35,987 nucleotides of DNA from Candidatus Liptonbacteria bacterium (GCA_016212635.1 JACRFR010000023.1:1-35987); one strand, 5' to 3'; shown: positions 22,254-30,092, numbered from the stretch's first letter. The notes: generated by a model not told the origin, from the letters alone. Program-made: numbers and translations.

Positions 22254-23825
22254 ATGGGCGCAGCGATTGAGTCGCAGTATGCTCTCGCGTACGCCCGCAA
22301 GCTCGGGGCGTCCTACGCGGATCTGCGCGTTACCCGCCGCCGAGCGGAGCGCGCAGAGCTAACCGATGGAGTTTCACCCGGGCTGTCCGGTAGCAATACG
22401 GCCGGCCTGGGCATCAGAGTCCTTGTGAGTGGCGCCCGGGGTTTTTCGAGCATTCAGCTCGACGGGACTCCGGGCCGCGCCAGCTTACGTGAACTGGTTC
22501 GGGAAGCGGTGGAGTTGGCGAAAGTCAGCGCCAAATTTCGCGCTTCGCGAATCCGGCTCGCGCCGCTTCGCGGATTTAGTCCTGGGAAGGTTGACTGTCG
22601 CAGTAGCGCGACTACGCCTTATCACGGACTAGCCCCCAGAGAGAGAATGCGTGTCCTGCGCGAGTGGGACAACGCCCTCCACGGCCGCATGGTGGCCCAG
22701 CGAACCGTCGCGATTGAAACCGACCAGTGCGACTACTACTTCGCGCAGGTCGAGCGCGGCGAGTTCCGCGAGATCCACCAGAACCGGCGAGGGTGCGAGC
22801 TGGATATTTCCGTAACCGCGATCGGTCACGGGGAAGTCCAGACCCGCTCGCGGCTTTTCGCTGGAACTGTCGGCTACTCTTTCCCGCTGACCGAAGCCGT
22901 GGAGAAAGAGTGCCGCCGGCTGCGCGTGGAAGCGACCCGCCTACTCCGCGCACCGGAGTGCCGCGAGAACAGGTGCGATCTGATCATCCTGCCGGATCAG
23001 TTTGCACTTCACGCGCACGAACTGGTCCATGGTATGGAAGGCGACCGGATTGGCGACTGGAAAGACAACCGGATTGGTGAATGGACCGAGGGTCTGGACT
23101 ATGAGGCTACCTACATGGGTGGCGCCATCATGTCTGATCCGAGGTTTCTTGCCGGTCAGGGTGAGTTCCGTCTGGCGAACAAGTGTGTCACGCTTCTCGC
23201 GGACGCGACTTTGCCTGGTGGATACGGGACGTTCAACTTTGACGACGATGGCGTGCCCGCCGCCAACTTTCCGCTTCTCGAGCAGGGAGTGTTCCAAAAC
23301 TTCTTGCACTCGCGGGAAACGGCGGGCATGCTCGCCCGGGCGACCAAGAATCACGAACTCCGCCGGAGCCCCGGTATTGGCTGCTCGCGCGCGTCCGACT
23401 ACAGTCGGATGCCGCTTGTTCGGATGACCAACACCGTGTTGGTTCCGGGCGAGGCAACACTCAAAGCGCTGGTTGCCGGCGTCGATCGCGGGCTGATAAT
23501 CGCTACGCCTTACTCGTGGTCAATGTATCCCTTTCGTCGGGGATTTATATTTGGCTGCGAGATCGGATGGCTGATCAAGGGCGGGAAGATCGTGGGCATG
23601 GTCCGAAACCCGGCCTACCGCGGCGGCACCGTCAAGTTCTGGAGCTCCATCCGGGCGGTTGGCTGCGAGTCCGAGATTCACAACCAACCCAACTGTGGGA
23701 AGGGCCAGCCGGGACAGGCCATCGGCACCGGGCACCAGACGCCGCCGGTCCTCGTGGAGGGCGTCCAGGTGTTCAGTCGCCGGAAGTTTCGGGGAGGGAA
23801 GAAAGGAGGCAAAAAATGCTCTTAG
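22254..23825 (+). CDS. TldD/PmbA-family metallopeptidase, catalytic-type subunit
   Basis: 523 residues; AAAGGAGG 6 nt before the ATG. TldD-like layout: an N-terminal domain with ADLRVTRRRAE, the metal motif, GGYGTFNFDDDG, then an immunogenic-type C-terminal beta domain with NCGKGQPGQ (Cys481). The metal motif reads HELVHGMEGD (His255, Glu256, His259), i.e. HExxH, one residue shorter than the HExxxH of E. coli TldD. TldD/TldE proteins cleave unfolded peptides, e.g. microcin B17 and CcdA. The C-terminal tail is basic (KKGGKKCS). It overlaps the next gene by 10 bp and is probably a heterodimer partner. Confidence 0.88.
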   Translation: MGAAIESQYALAYARKLGASYADLRVTRRRAERAELTDGVSPGLSGSNTAGLGIRVLVSGARGFSSIQLDGTPGRASLRELVREAVELAKVSAKFRASRIRLAPLRGFSPGKVDCRSSATTPYHGLAPRERMRVLREWDNALHGRMVAQRTVAIETDQCDYYFAQVERGEFREIHQNRRGCELDISVTAIGHGEVQTRSRLFAGTVGYSFPLTEAVEKECRRLRVEATRLLRAPECRENRCDLIILPDQFALHAHELVHGMEGDRIGDWKDNRIGEWTEGLDYEATYMGGAIMSDPRFLAGQGEFRLANKCVTLLADATLPGGYGTFNFDDDGVPAANFPLLEQGVFQNFLHSRETAGMLARATKNHELRRSPGIGCSRASDYSRMPLVRMTNTVLVPGEATLKALVAGVDRGLIIATPYSWSMYPFRRGFIFGCEIGWLIKGGKIVGMVRNPAYRGGTVKFWSSIRAVGCESEIHNQPNCGKGQPGQAIGTGHQTPPVLVEGVQVFSRRKFRGGKKGGKKCS

Positions 23826-25222
23826 GGCATGAGTATGTTTCCGAATTTCTCCTGCGGGCGATCCGGCTCGCCGCGCGCCACGGCTTCGAGGCCGAGGCGT
23901 ACTACTACGGAGAAGTGCTTCGGGGTATGCGGTCCGCCCGCCAAGGCATCCATCAGACGCCAACCGCACGGGAGGGAGAGCTTGTTCTTCGATTGCGAAA
24001 AACAACACGCGGTAAAACGCGCGCAGTTGAAGTCGTGGTTTCCTCACCGGCGGACATCGGCACGGCCGTGCGACAGGGCAAGGAGCTCATCGCCTCCGCC
24101 CGGCCCAACCCGTTACTCTACCAGCTCGAGCCGCAACCCGCGGACTTACCGGAAGAGCGCCTACGCCTTCAGGTTGTCCCTAAGCAGTTTTGGGATGATC
24201 TGCCGACAAAGAGCGCCGCCTTCCGGACAATCCGTAAGGATGCTGTGGAAACTCCGGGTTGGTACGGAGCCGGGTACTTTCTAACGGCGGCGCACGAGAT
24301 CGGAGCTGCGAATAGCTCTGGGCTTCTGCGCTACGCCGCCGGGTGCTACTCCGGGTTCACGGTAGTGGCGACCGGCGGCAAGCGTCAGCGCCAGCTCACT
24401 ACCTACGCCGAGGACTTCGCGAAACTGCCGCAAGAAATCGACTACCGTCGGGTAGTTGCGGAAGCTTTCGTGAGAGCTCGCCTAACCGACGGGTTGCCCT
24501 TCCTCGAGCCCCTGAATGGACGGTCGCGGATTCAGATGGACGCGGTTCTTTCACCGAACTGCGTTAACGACTGGATCAAAGACCTTACCCCCACTTTCTG
24601 CGGCTACGCCGTGCATAACGGCGAGTCGTATGTAAGTGACCGGGTTCGGGGCAAGTCGCGGATCGCCAGCTCCTGCGTGACCCTGCGGGACGACTGGCAG
24701 GATCCGCGCGGTCTCGCGGTACCGTTCGACTTGGAGGGTCGGACCCGGCAACAAGTTATCCTGATCGACCACGGGGTCTACGCCGGCCACTGTCACGACG
24801 GAATGTCGGCGATTGTGGCAGGCGAGGCGCCCACCGGTCACTCCGGGTTTGAGCTCGGGACCGGTACTCCCGACCTCCTGGTTCTCGGCGGTGAGGACCA
24901 CTCCATGGAAGACCTCGTCGTTTCCTGTGATCGGCCAGCGCTCATTCTAACCTGGCCCCACTATTCCTCTGATATGTATGAGAAAGAGGGAATGTGGACC
25001 GTCACCGGCCACCACGGCGTCTTCCTCGCCAAGGGCGGTCGCATCGTTGCGGTTTGCCCCCCGACCAGAATCCGGCTCCGGACCTTCGACGCGCTCCGGC
25101 GCGTTGAGATGCTATCCGCGAGCCAGCCGGTTTTCGACGTCGAGCGGTATCCGCTCACCCTGCCGTCGAGTGCGGTGGTGCCGGGGATCAAACTCCGAAA
25201 CGTCGAGTTTCTCAACTTCTAA
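23816..25222 (+). CDS. TldD/PmbA-family protein, second (TldE-like) subunit
   Basis: 468 residues from ATG 23816, chosen because AAAGGAGG ends 6 nt upstream; the frame stays open further upstream but overlaps the previous gene. The family features are an N-terminal helix with AARHGFEAEAYYYGE, a central AANSSG-type segment, and a C-terminal beta region with GHSGFELGTGTPDLLVLGG. No HExxH/HExxxH motif is present, as expected of the non-catalytic TldE partner. A terminator follows at 25229, ending a two-gene operon. Confidence 0.8.
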   Translation: MLLGHEYVSEFLLRAIRLAARHGFEAEAYYYGEVLRGMRSARQGIHQTPTAREGELVLRLRKTTRGKTRAVEVVVSSPADIGTAVRQGKELIASARPNPLLYQLEPQPADLPEERLRLQVVPKQFWDDLPTKSAAFRTIRKDAVETPGWYGAGYFLTAAHEIGAANSSGLLRYAAGCYSGFTVVATGGKRQRQLTTYAEDFAKLPQEIDYRRVVAEAFVRARLTDGLPFLEPLNGRSRIQMDAVLSPNCVNDWIKDLTPTFCGYAVHNGESYVSDRVRGKSRIASSCVTLRDDWQDPRGLAVPFDLEGRTRQQVILIDHGVYAGHCHDGMSAIVAGEAPTGHSGFELGTGTPDLLVLGGEDHSMEDLVVSCDRPALILTWPHYSSDMYEKEGMWTVTGHHGVFLAKGGRIVAVCPPTRIRLRTFDALRRVEMLSASQPVFDVERYPLTLPSSAVVPGIKLRNVEFLNF

Positions 25223-25228
25223 CCCAGG

Positions 25229-25262
25229 CCCTCCGATTCATTTCGGAGGGCCTGCACTTTTT
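25229..25262 (+). terminator. Rho-independent terminator after the tldD/E pair
   Basis: 12-bp arms CAGGCCCTCCGA / TCGGAGGGCCTG with a short ATT-rich loop, followed by CAC and a run of six T. Confidence 0.9.
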
Positions 25263-25272
25263 TAATACCAAC

Positions 25273-25376
25273 AGGACTTACGCGTTTGACTATCTTATTC
25301 CTCCTTCCTTCCGCCGGAGGCCGATCCTCCTCTGGAGGAAGAAAAGGGAGAATTAACGCCCAAATGCGTAAGTCCT
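25273..25376. mobile_element. MITE-like element with AGGACTTACGC ends
   Basis: Terminal inverted repeats AGGACTTACGCGTTTG (25273-25288) and CAAATGCGTAAGTCCT (25361-25376) have one mismatch in 16. AAC flanks both ends as a possible 3-bp target duplication. The interior has TCCTCC/GGAGGA inverted words and no ORF. Confidence 0.65.
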
Positions 25377-25428
25377 AACCAAGCCAAACAACTACCCGCC
25401 GAGGGTTGGGGTCACAGAGACTGATCGG

Positions 25429-25472
25429 TCCATAATCTCCCCTTCGACGGCCGTCGAAGGGGAGATTATGGA
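25429..25472. repeat. Perfect 44-bp palindrome
   Basis: TCCATAATCTCCCCTTCGAC and its exact complement meet at a central GGCC without spacer. There is no T-run. It lies between the MITE and the DUF2090 gene, about 85 bp before that gene's -10 box. Confidence 0.9.
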
Positions 25473-25552
25473 TATAGAGTGCTTCCCGGATATTTAGCAC
25501 TTTAAACGGGGACCAGATTGGGCGCGGCTAGCTTACCTTTCCTTGGGGAGGA

Positions 25553-25561
25553 TGTTATACT
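25553..25561 (+). promoter_or_regulatory. Extended -10 for the DUF2090 gene
   Basis: TGTTATACT (TATACT 25556-25561) ends 10 nt before ATG 25572, predicting a leader of only a few bases. Confidence 0.55.
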
Positions 25562-25571
25562 AATCACTATC

Positions 25572-26504
25572 ATGCCCAACACTCTTGGTTACGACCAGCC
25601 GCTTTTTATCCTGGCTTTTGACCAGCGGGCTTCGATTTTAGAGAAGCTTCTTCAATTGTCTCCGGGTCAGACGCCATCGCCGGAAGTGGCGGATCAAATG
25701 GAGCGCTTTAAAACTGCTATTTATGAGGGTTTTCGCTATGCTCTGGCACACGGCGTACCGCAAGCAGAAGCGGCAATTCTAGTGGATGAGCAGTACGGCC
25801 ACGCGATTCTGCACGACGCTGTCTTCCACGGCTTCACCGTGGCGCTGACCACCGAGAAGACTGGTCAACACGAATTCGATTTTGAGTATGGCGATGAGTT
25901 CACCTCCCACCTCCTGAAATACCGCCCGACTTTCGCCAAGGTGCTGGTGCGGCATAACCCCGAAGCGGGGGATGCGTTAAACGTCCACGAGCATGCCAAG
26001 CTGGTCCGGCTGCGGGAGTTTTGCGACCGGGAGAACTTCAAGCTCTTGGTCGAGTTGATCTTGCCTCCGACCGATGCGCAGCTGGCCTGGGTGGGCAACG
26101 ACCTGGCCCGCTACGATCGCGAAATTCGACCCGCCCTGGAAATTAAGCTGGTCAAACAGTTTCAAAACGCAGGGATCGAGGCGGACGTTTGGAAAATAGA
26201 AGGCTTGACCAGCGCGGAGCAGTATCGGGCGTTGGTCGGCCAGGTGCAAAGCGGGGGACGAGATAAGGTCGGCGTGGCGGTGCTCGGCCGCGCGGCGAGC
26301 GATGAGCAAGTGGAAGAGTGGCTCCGGGTCGGCGCGGGCGTGGACGGGGTGATCGGTTTCGCCGTGGGCCGGACAATTTTCTGGGAGCCGATCGCGCGTT
26401 ACCACCAAGGGAGCCAGACCTGGGAACAAACCGTGGAGCAGATTGGCGAACACTATCTGCATTTTTATCGAGTTTTTAGTAACATCAAGTCGAAAAAGTC
26501 ATAG
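25572..26504 (+). CDS. DUF2090 / IolC C-terminal-like aldolase-fold protein
   Basis: 310 residues from ATG 25572, which follows the -10 box; upstream codons are unlikely. The sequence matches the DUF2090 pattern: FILAFDQRAS at the start, AAILVDEQYGHAIL, then FDFEYGDEF, KVLVRHNPEAGDALN, a VELILPP segment, VWKIEGL and finally GVIGFAVGRTIFWEP. DUF2090 forms the C-terminal half of some IolC proteins and is a TIM barrel of the class I aldolase kind. A 2-deoxy-5-keto-gluconate-6-phosphate aldolase-type activity is the best guess; no inositol genes are near. Confidence 0.82.
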   Translation: MPNTLGYDQPLFILAFDQRASILEKLLQLSPGQTPSPEVADQMERFKTAIYEGFRYALAHGVPQAEAAILVDEQYGHAILHDAVFHGFTVALTTEKTGQHEFDFEYGDEFTSHLLKYRPTFAKVLVRHNPEAGDALNVHEHAKLVRLREFCDRENFKLLVELILPPTDAQLAWVGNDLARYDREIRPALEIKLVKQFQNAGIEADVWKIEGLTSAEQYRALVGQVQSGGRDKVGVAVLGRAASDEQVEEWLRVGAGVDGVIGFAVGRTIFWEPIARYHQGSQTWEQTVEQIGEHYLHFYRVFSNIKSKKS

Positions 26505-26545
26505 GTCATAAGTCAATAGTCATTAGTCATCAGTCAATCAATACT
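26505..26545. repeat. GTCATTAGTCA-type repeat spacer
   Basis: TCATAGGTCATAAGTCAATA.. words with a 7-8 base period fill the gap between the DUF2090 and LOG genes. Confidence 0.75.
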
Positions 26546-26546
26546 C

Positions 26547-27269
26547 ATGCCCAAATCACAAGTTCCGCCGGTCGCCAAGAAATCAGTTAAAAGCGAAACA
26601 AAACCCCGGATAAATTATCTCTTCCCGGCTCATCAGCACGATGTCTCCCCCTGGCGGATTTTTAAGATCATGGCCGAGTTCGTCAACGGATTTGAATTCC
26701 TGCGGCAATTCACCCGTGCGGTATCGTTCTTCGGCTCCGCGCGAGTCGGTCTGGAACCGCGGATGTACACGGAGGCGACCAAGCTGGCGCGCATGTTCGC
26801 GGACGCGGGTTTCGCGGTGGTGACTGGCGGGGGCCCGGGCATCATGCAGGCGGCGAATAAGGGCGCATTTGAGGCCGGCGGACGCTCCATTGGCTTGAAT
26901 ATTAAACTGCCTTTTGAACAACGGACCAATAAGTACGTCACCGACGCGGAAAGCTTCGAGTACTTCTTCTCTCGTAAGGTTATGCTGTCTTTCGCCGCGC
27001 ACGCCTACATTTTCTTCCCCGGTGGCTACGGAACTCTGAACGAAATGTTCGAAATGGTAGAGTTGGTGCAAACCAAGAAGATCGAACCCCTGCCGATAGT
27101 GCTGGTCGGTCGGGATTTTTGGACTCCGCTTCTGGATTGGTTGAAGACGGTTGTTTTGGACAAAACTCGCGGCATAGAGCCGGAAGACCTGGCGATCATT
27201 CATGTGGCCGACAATGCGGAAGAGGCCTTTCGTACCGTGGTCCGGCTAATCCAGCCGCTTAAGCGGTAA
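26547..27269 (+). CDS. LOG-family protein (TIGR00730 type)
   Basis: 240 residues. It has the LOG fold motifs VSFFGSARV, VVTGGGPGIMQAANKGAFEAGG and the active-site PGGYGTLNEMFE. Related enzymes hydrolyse the N-glycosidic bond of nucleoside monophosphates (cytokinin riboside phosphate in plants) or are annotated as 'lysine decarboxylases' without evidence. The bacterial role is probably nucleotide salvage. The N-terminal 30 residues are a basic extension (KKSVKSETKPR). It ends 2 nt before the isomerase gene, so they form one operon. Confidence 0.9.
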   Translation: MPKSQVPPVAKKSVKSETKPRINYLFPAHQHDVSPWRIFKIMAEFVNGFEFLRQFTRAVSFFGSARVGLEPRMYTEATKLARMFADAGFAVVTGGGPGIMQAANKGAFEAGGRSIGLNIKLPFEQRTNKYVTDAESFEYFFSRKVMLSFAAHAYIFFPGGYGTLNEMFEMVELVQTKKIEPLPIVLVGRDFWTPLLDWLKTVVLDKTRGIEPEDLAIIHVADNAEEAFRTVVRLIQPLKR

Positions 27270-27271
27270 GC

Positions 27272-28279
27272 ATGGATCTTGTGCCGGATCCGGAAACATC
27301 GATCATGCGCAAATCCATCCTAGAATTTCCGCGGCAGTTCGAGTTTGAGCCGGTCATCGCGAACGCGGATAAGTTCCGGCGATCGCCGCACGTCATCGTC
27401 TGCGGCATGGGTGGGTCGCACCTGGCTGGCGACTTTTTGAATCCGATCGAGCCAGAAATAAATCTGCGTGTTTGGAGTGACTACGGTTTACCGCCAGTCC
27501 CAGAGGATGAATTGCAGGACTCCTTGATCATTGTGAGTTCCTACTCCGGCAATACTGAAGAGACGCTGGATGCTTATCGCGCGGCCCGGGAGCGAGGTCT
27601 GTCACTGGCCGCGGTGGCGGTCGGTGGTAAGCTTCTGGAGTTGGCCAAGAAGGATGGCGTGCCATATGTCCAACTGCCGGACACCGGTATCCAGCCGCGA
27701 ATGGCCTTGGGCTTCAGCTTGCGTGCCATGCTCGCCTTAATCGGGGACCAAGACGGCCTGCAAGGGACGCGGGGGCTGGCCCAGGACCTGCCCGCCGAGG
27801 TTTTGGAGTCGGAGGGGCGCGACTTGGCCAAGTGGCTCAAGAACTACGTACCGGTTGTTTACGCTTCCGACTCTAACCGGTCGCTGGCTTACTACTGGAA
27901 GATAACCTTAAACGAGACCGGTAAGATCCCGGCTTTCTATAATGTTCTGCCGGAGCTGAATCACAACGAGATGAACGGCTTTGATGTTAAGTCCGGTTCT
28001 CGCCCACTGGCCCAGAACTTCGCTTTTATTTTCCTTTCAGATACCGACGACCACCCGTTGGTTCAAAAACGCATGGCGATATTGAAATCTATGTACCAAG
28101 ACCGCAAGCTGCCGGTCCGAACCATCCCACTTGTAGGTCAAACCAAGTATCATAAGCTGTTTACCAGTGTCCTTCTGGCAATTTGGACCGCGTTCTGCGT
28201 CGCCGAGCAATATGGCCTGGAACCGGAGCAGGTCCCGATGGTGGAGGAATTTAAAAGGCTAGTGACTACTGACCGATGA
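27272..28279 (+). CDS. Bifunctional phosphoglucose/phosphomannose isomerase (SIS domains)
   Basis: 335 residues. The first SIS domain has VCGMGGSHLAGDF and VSSYSGNTEETLDAY; the second has VVYASDSNRSLAYYWKITLNE and ELNHNEMNGFD, the latter carrying catalytic-type Glu/His residues. This is the short archaeal/CPR form of sugar-phosphate isomerase, which interconverts glucose-6-P or mannose-6-P with fructose-6-P. It starts 2 nt after the LOG stop codon. Confidence 0.9.
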   Translation: MDLVPDPETSIMRKSILEFPRQFEFEPVIANADKFRRSPHVIVCGMGGSHLAGDFLNPIEPEINLRVWSDYGLPPVPEDELQDSLIIVSSYSGNTEETLDAYRAARERGLSLAAVAVGGKLLELAKKDGVPYVQLPDTGIQPRMALGFSLRAMLALIGDQDGLQGTRGLAQDLPAEVLESEGRDLAKWLKNYVPVVYASDSNRSLAYYWKITLNETGKIPAFYNVLPELNHNEMNGFDVKSGSRPLAQNFAFIFLSDTDDHPLVQKRMAILKSMYQDRKLPVRTIPLVGQTKYHKLFTSVLLAIWTAFCVAEQYGLEPEQVPMVEEFKRLVTTDR

Positions 28280-28304
28280 CCATTGACTATTGACTGTTGA
28301 CTAG
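28262..28304. repeat. TGACC/TTGACT repeat spacer
   Basis: ACTACTGACCGATGACCATT.. words with a 7-8 base period; they begin inside the last codons of the isomerase gene (ending LVTTDR) and run on beyond its stop. Confidence 0.65.
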
Positions 28305-28353
28305 GGGGCGGGGAGTAAGGGAAAAGCCCGACTTCCTCCGAAGGACCTCCCCC

Positions 28354-28460
28354 GAGGTTCACCCTCCCCAATATTCATTCTTCGGTTCCCGGAGGTTGAA
28401 CCTCCTAATATCGTTCTGGTTTCTCCCCGAGGTCCGTCCTCCTTTGGAGGTCGAACCTCC
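28354..28460. repeat. Array of GGAGGTYGAACCTCC palindromes
   Basis: Perfect or near-perfect palindromes at 28354-28367 (GAGGTTCACCCTCC), 28391-28405 and 28446-28460, spaced 37-55 bp with similar AATATT-rich linkers, like a decayed tandem array. Confidence 0.6.
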
Positions 28461-28498
28461 CGACATTAAATCTACCCGGACATATTCCTAAAATTAAA

Positions 28499-28610
28499 GG
28501 CGCCCCTAAAAAGTTATTCCCTGAGCCCGTCGAAGGGTAGCTTTTTGGCGGGTACAGGCATGGCCCTCGACAAGCTCGGGCAATAAAATCGGTGGTTTCC
28601 GAACAGCGCC
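28499..28610 (+). mobile_element. MITE copy B
   Basis: Shares the TTATTCCCTGAGCCCGTCGA.. arm, the TAGCTTTTTGGCGGGTACA loop and the GTTTCCGAACAGCGCC end with copy A. Its left end is shortened (GGCGCCCCTAAAAAG). No target duplication was seen. Confidence 0.8.
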
Positions 28611-28712
28611 CCGCGGCTTGGGGTATTGATTCCACAATTCGCCGCCCGCCTCTTTCCGTTGTAGAATATATTTGGCGTTAGTTCTGCGAACTGCGCACTA
28701 CGAACTCTCTTC

Positions 28713-28756
28713 ATTCGCATTATTACCTCCCCGATTAGCGTTATTAGCGATTACTC
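28713..28756 (-). repeat. 45-bp dispersed repeat, copy 4 (inverted)
   Basis: Reverse complement of the family seen at 13010-13054. It ends one base before ATG 28758. Confidence 0.75.
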
Positions 28757-28757
28757 T

Positions 28758-29504
28758 ATGCAGAAGCTCTCCCGCTCCAAGATCGACCTGTTCCACGAGT
28801 GCCAGCGCTGTTTTTGGCTGGAGGTCAAGCACGGCGTGAAACGCCCCCCGGGATTCCCATACACCATCAATAGCGCGATCGACTGGCTTCTGAAGCAGGA
28901 GTTCGACGAGTATCGGGCGCTTGGCCGGGCGCACCCCATTATGGAGGCGGCCGGGATCGGAGCGGTGCCTTATGAACATCCGAAGATCAATGAGTGGCGG
29001 CACAACTTTACCGGTATCCGATTTGAGCACAAGCCGACTGACTTCTTGGTCTTTGGCGCGGTGGATGACATTTGGGTTAACCCGGCAGGGGAGTTAATTA
29101 TTGTGGACTATAAATCCACCGGTTCGGTTCAGCACAAAATCTACGATGAGTACCGCCGCCAACTGGAGGTTTACCAGTGGCTCTTCCGCCAGAACGGATT
29201 TACGGTTTCCGAGACGGGCTATTTCGTTTTTGCTCGGGTCAGCAAGGCCCACGGTTTCTCGGCGCACGCGGATGCCGGACCGGCGGAGGGCGAGGCCCAT
29301 GAACGCGCGCTTTTGCCCTTCGATATTTTTGTCGAGCCCTTAACCGGCAACCCATCCTGGGTGGAAGGCGCCTTAGCGGACGCCCACCGGGTATTGGACT
29401 CGGATACGCCGCCTGCCCCGGGCGGCGATTGCGAACACTGTAAATATCGCCGCGCCGCGAATGAGCATGCCGCAGGGAAAATGTCACATCCCGCCAGTTC
29501 TTAG
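28758..29504 (+). CDS. Cas4/AddB-like PD-(D/E)XK nuclease
   Basis: 248 residues. Four cysteines frame the domain: CQRC at 15-18 and CEHC at 224-227, the layout of Fe-S cluster nucleases of the Cas4/AddB type. The core has FGAVDDIW (Asp103/Asp104) and LIIVDYKST (Asp117, Lys119), the D..DxK active site, followed by QLEVYQWLF, the QxxxY helix of RecB-type nucleases. It probably acts on DNA ends in repair. No cas1 or CRISPR array is present. The short tail (ANEHAAGKMSHPASS) is variable. Confidence 0.82.
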   Translation: MQKLSRSKIDLFHECQRCFWLEVKHGVKRPPGFPYTINSAIDWLLKQEFDEYRALGRAHPIMEAAGIGAVPYEHPKINEWRHNFTGIRFEHKPTDFLVFGAVDDIWVNPAGELIIVDYKSTGSVQHKIYDEYRRQLEVYQWLFRQNGFTVSETGYFVFARVSKAHGFSAHADAGPAEGEAHERALLPFDIFVEPLTGNPSWVEGALADAHRVLDSDTPPAPGGDCEHCKYRRAANEHAAGKMSHPASS

Positions 29505-29511
29505 CGGAGAT

Positions 29512-29549
29512 CATCTATTCTATTGTTCTTGAGAACAATAGAATAGATG
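29512..29549. repeat. 38-bp near-perfect palindrome
   Basis: 18-bp perfect arms CATCTATTCTATTGTTCT / AGAACAATAGAATAGATG with a TG centre, between the nuclease stop and the next start. No T-run. Confidence 0.85.
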
Positions 29550-29559
29550 GAGGGTCTTT

Positions 29560-29931
29560 GTGCTAATGATTATGCCTGCGCCGATTAGATCTAAGGAATA
29601 TTACTGGACATTCCATGCGCGCAATAAAATGCGCCAGTACCAGTTGTCGGAGCAAAGGGTACGGCGGGTGCTCCACTCCCCGGCGCGGATCGAGGAGGGG
29701 ATTGCGCCCAATACTATTGCGGCCATGCAGGTGGTTCCCGCGCCCAAGCGCCCCTATGAGATCTGGGTCATGTTGCAATCTGTAAGTCGAAAGTCAGAAG
29801 TTAAGGGTCAAAAGTCAAAGGTCAAAGGTCACGAGTCAAAGATCATTTCCGCCTGGCGCTATCCCGGCCGCACCAAGCCCGGCGATCCTATTCCAGCGGA
29901 GATATTACGAGAGCTAAGAATGCTGGCGTGA
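29560..29931 (+). CDS. DUF4258-like small protein with repeat-encoded insert
   Basis: 123 residues from GTG 29560; ATG 29566 or 29572 are equally plausible. TFHARNKMRQYQLSEQRV, VLHSPARIEEG and a final strand (KIISAWRYPG) resemble the DUF4258 / BrnT-like fold of small RNase-toxin-related proteins. The stretch SVSRKSEVKGQKSKVKGHES (about residues 75-94) is encoded by GTCAAAAGTCAAAGGTCA-type repeats in frame and sits between the two last strands. Function unknown; the fold assignment is tentative. Confidence 0.6.
   Translation: MLMIMPAPIRSKEYYWTFHARNKMRQYQLSEQRVRRVLHSPARIEEGIAPNTIAAMQVVPAPKRPYEIWVMLQSVSRKSEVKGQKSKVKGHESKIISAWRYPGRTKPGDPIPAEILRELRMLA
29782..29850 (+). repeat. GTCAAAGGTCA repeat inside the DUF4258-like gene
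   Basis: Degenerate AAGTCAGAAGTTAAGGGTCA.. words with a 7-base period. Same family as the intergenic GTCA spacers, here read as Lys/Ser/Val/Gly codons. Confidence 0.75.
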
Positions 29932-29978
29932 TTTAGCGCAACTTGTCCCACTTGCCTCCGTTCCGTCCCTACGGCACC

Positions 29979-30016
29979 TTACCACATTATCTGGCTATGA
30001 CCAGATAATGTGGTAA
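29979..30016. promoter_or_regulatory. 38-bp palindrome upstream of second PaaX/Cas2-like gene (site 1)
   Basis: 16-bp perfect arms TTACCACATTATCTGG / CCAGATAATGTGGTAA with a CTATGA centre. Related to site 2 (30037-30070) and the downstream palindrome 30713-30758. Confidence 0.8.
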
Positions 30017-30036
30017 AGCAATAGTGGCTCCACACC

Positions 30037-30075
30037 ACCATGTTATCTAGCTATGACCGGATAGTGTGGTAAAAT
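30037..30075. promoter_or_regulatory. Degenerate second palindrome overlapping a -10 box
   Basis: ACCATGTTATCTAG CTATGA CCGGATAGTGTGGT aligns with site 1 with five differences. Its right edge overlaps an extended -10, TGGTAAAAT (TAAAAT 30070-30075). With the gene starting at 30093 this is a natural operator position. Confidence 0.7.
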
Positions 30076-30092
30076 AAGTTTGATCGAAAAGC

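Larger units (their letters stand above)
28305..28757. other. Intergenic repeat cluster
   Basis: No gene is supported over about 450 bp. It holds three GGAGGT(T/C)GAACCTCC-type units (28340-28470), MITE copy B (28499-28610) and an inverted copy of the 45-bp repeat (28713-28756) that ends directly before the next start codon. Confidence 0.6.

Noticed and set aside
23516-23815. Upstream extension of the TldE-like protein by 100 residues
   Set aside because: Overlaps tldD in another frame; AAAGGAGG 6 nt before ATG 23816 fixes the start.
28698-29030. 110-residue minus-strand frame with IANNANRGGNNAN
   Set aside because: Opposite the Cas4-like gene; the protein-like part is just the 45-bp repeat.
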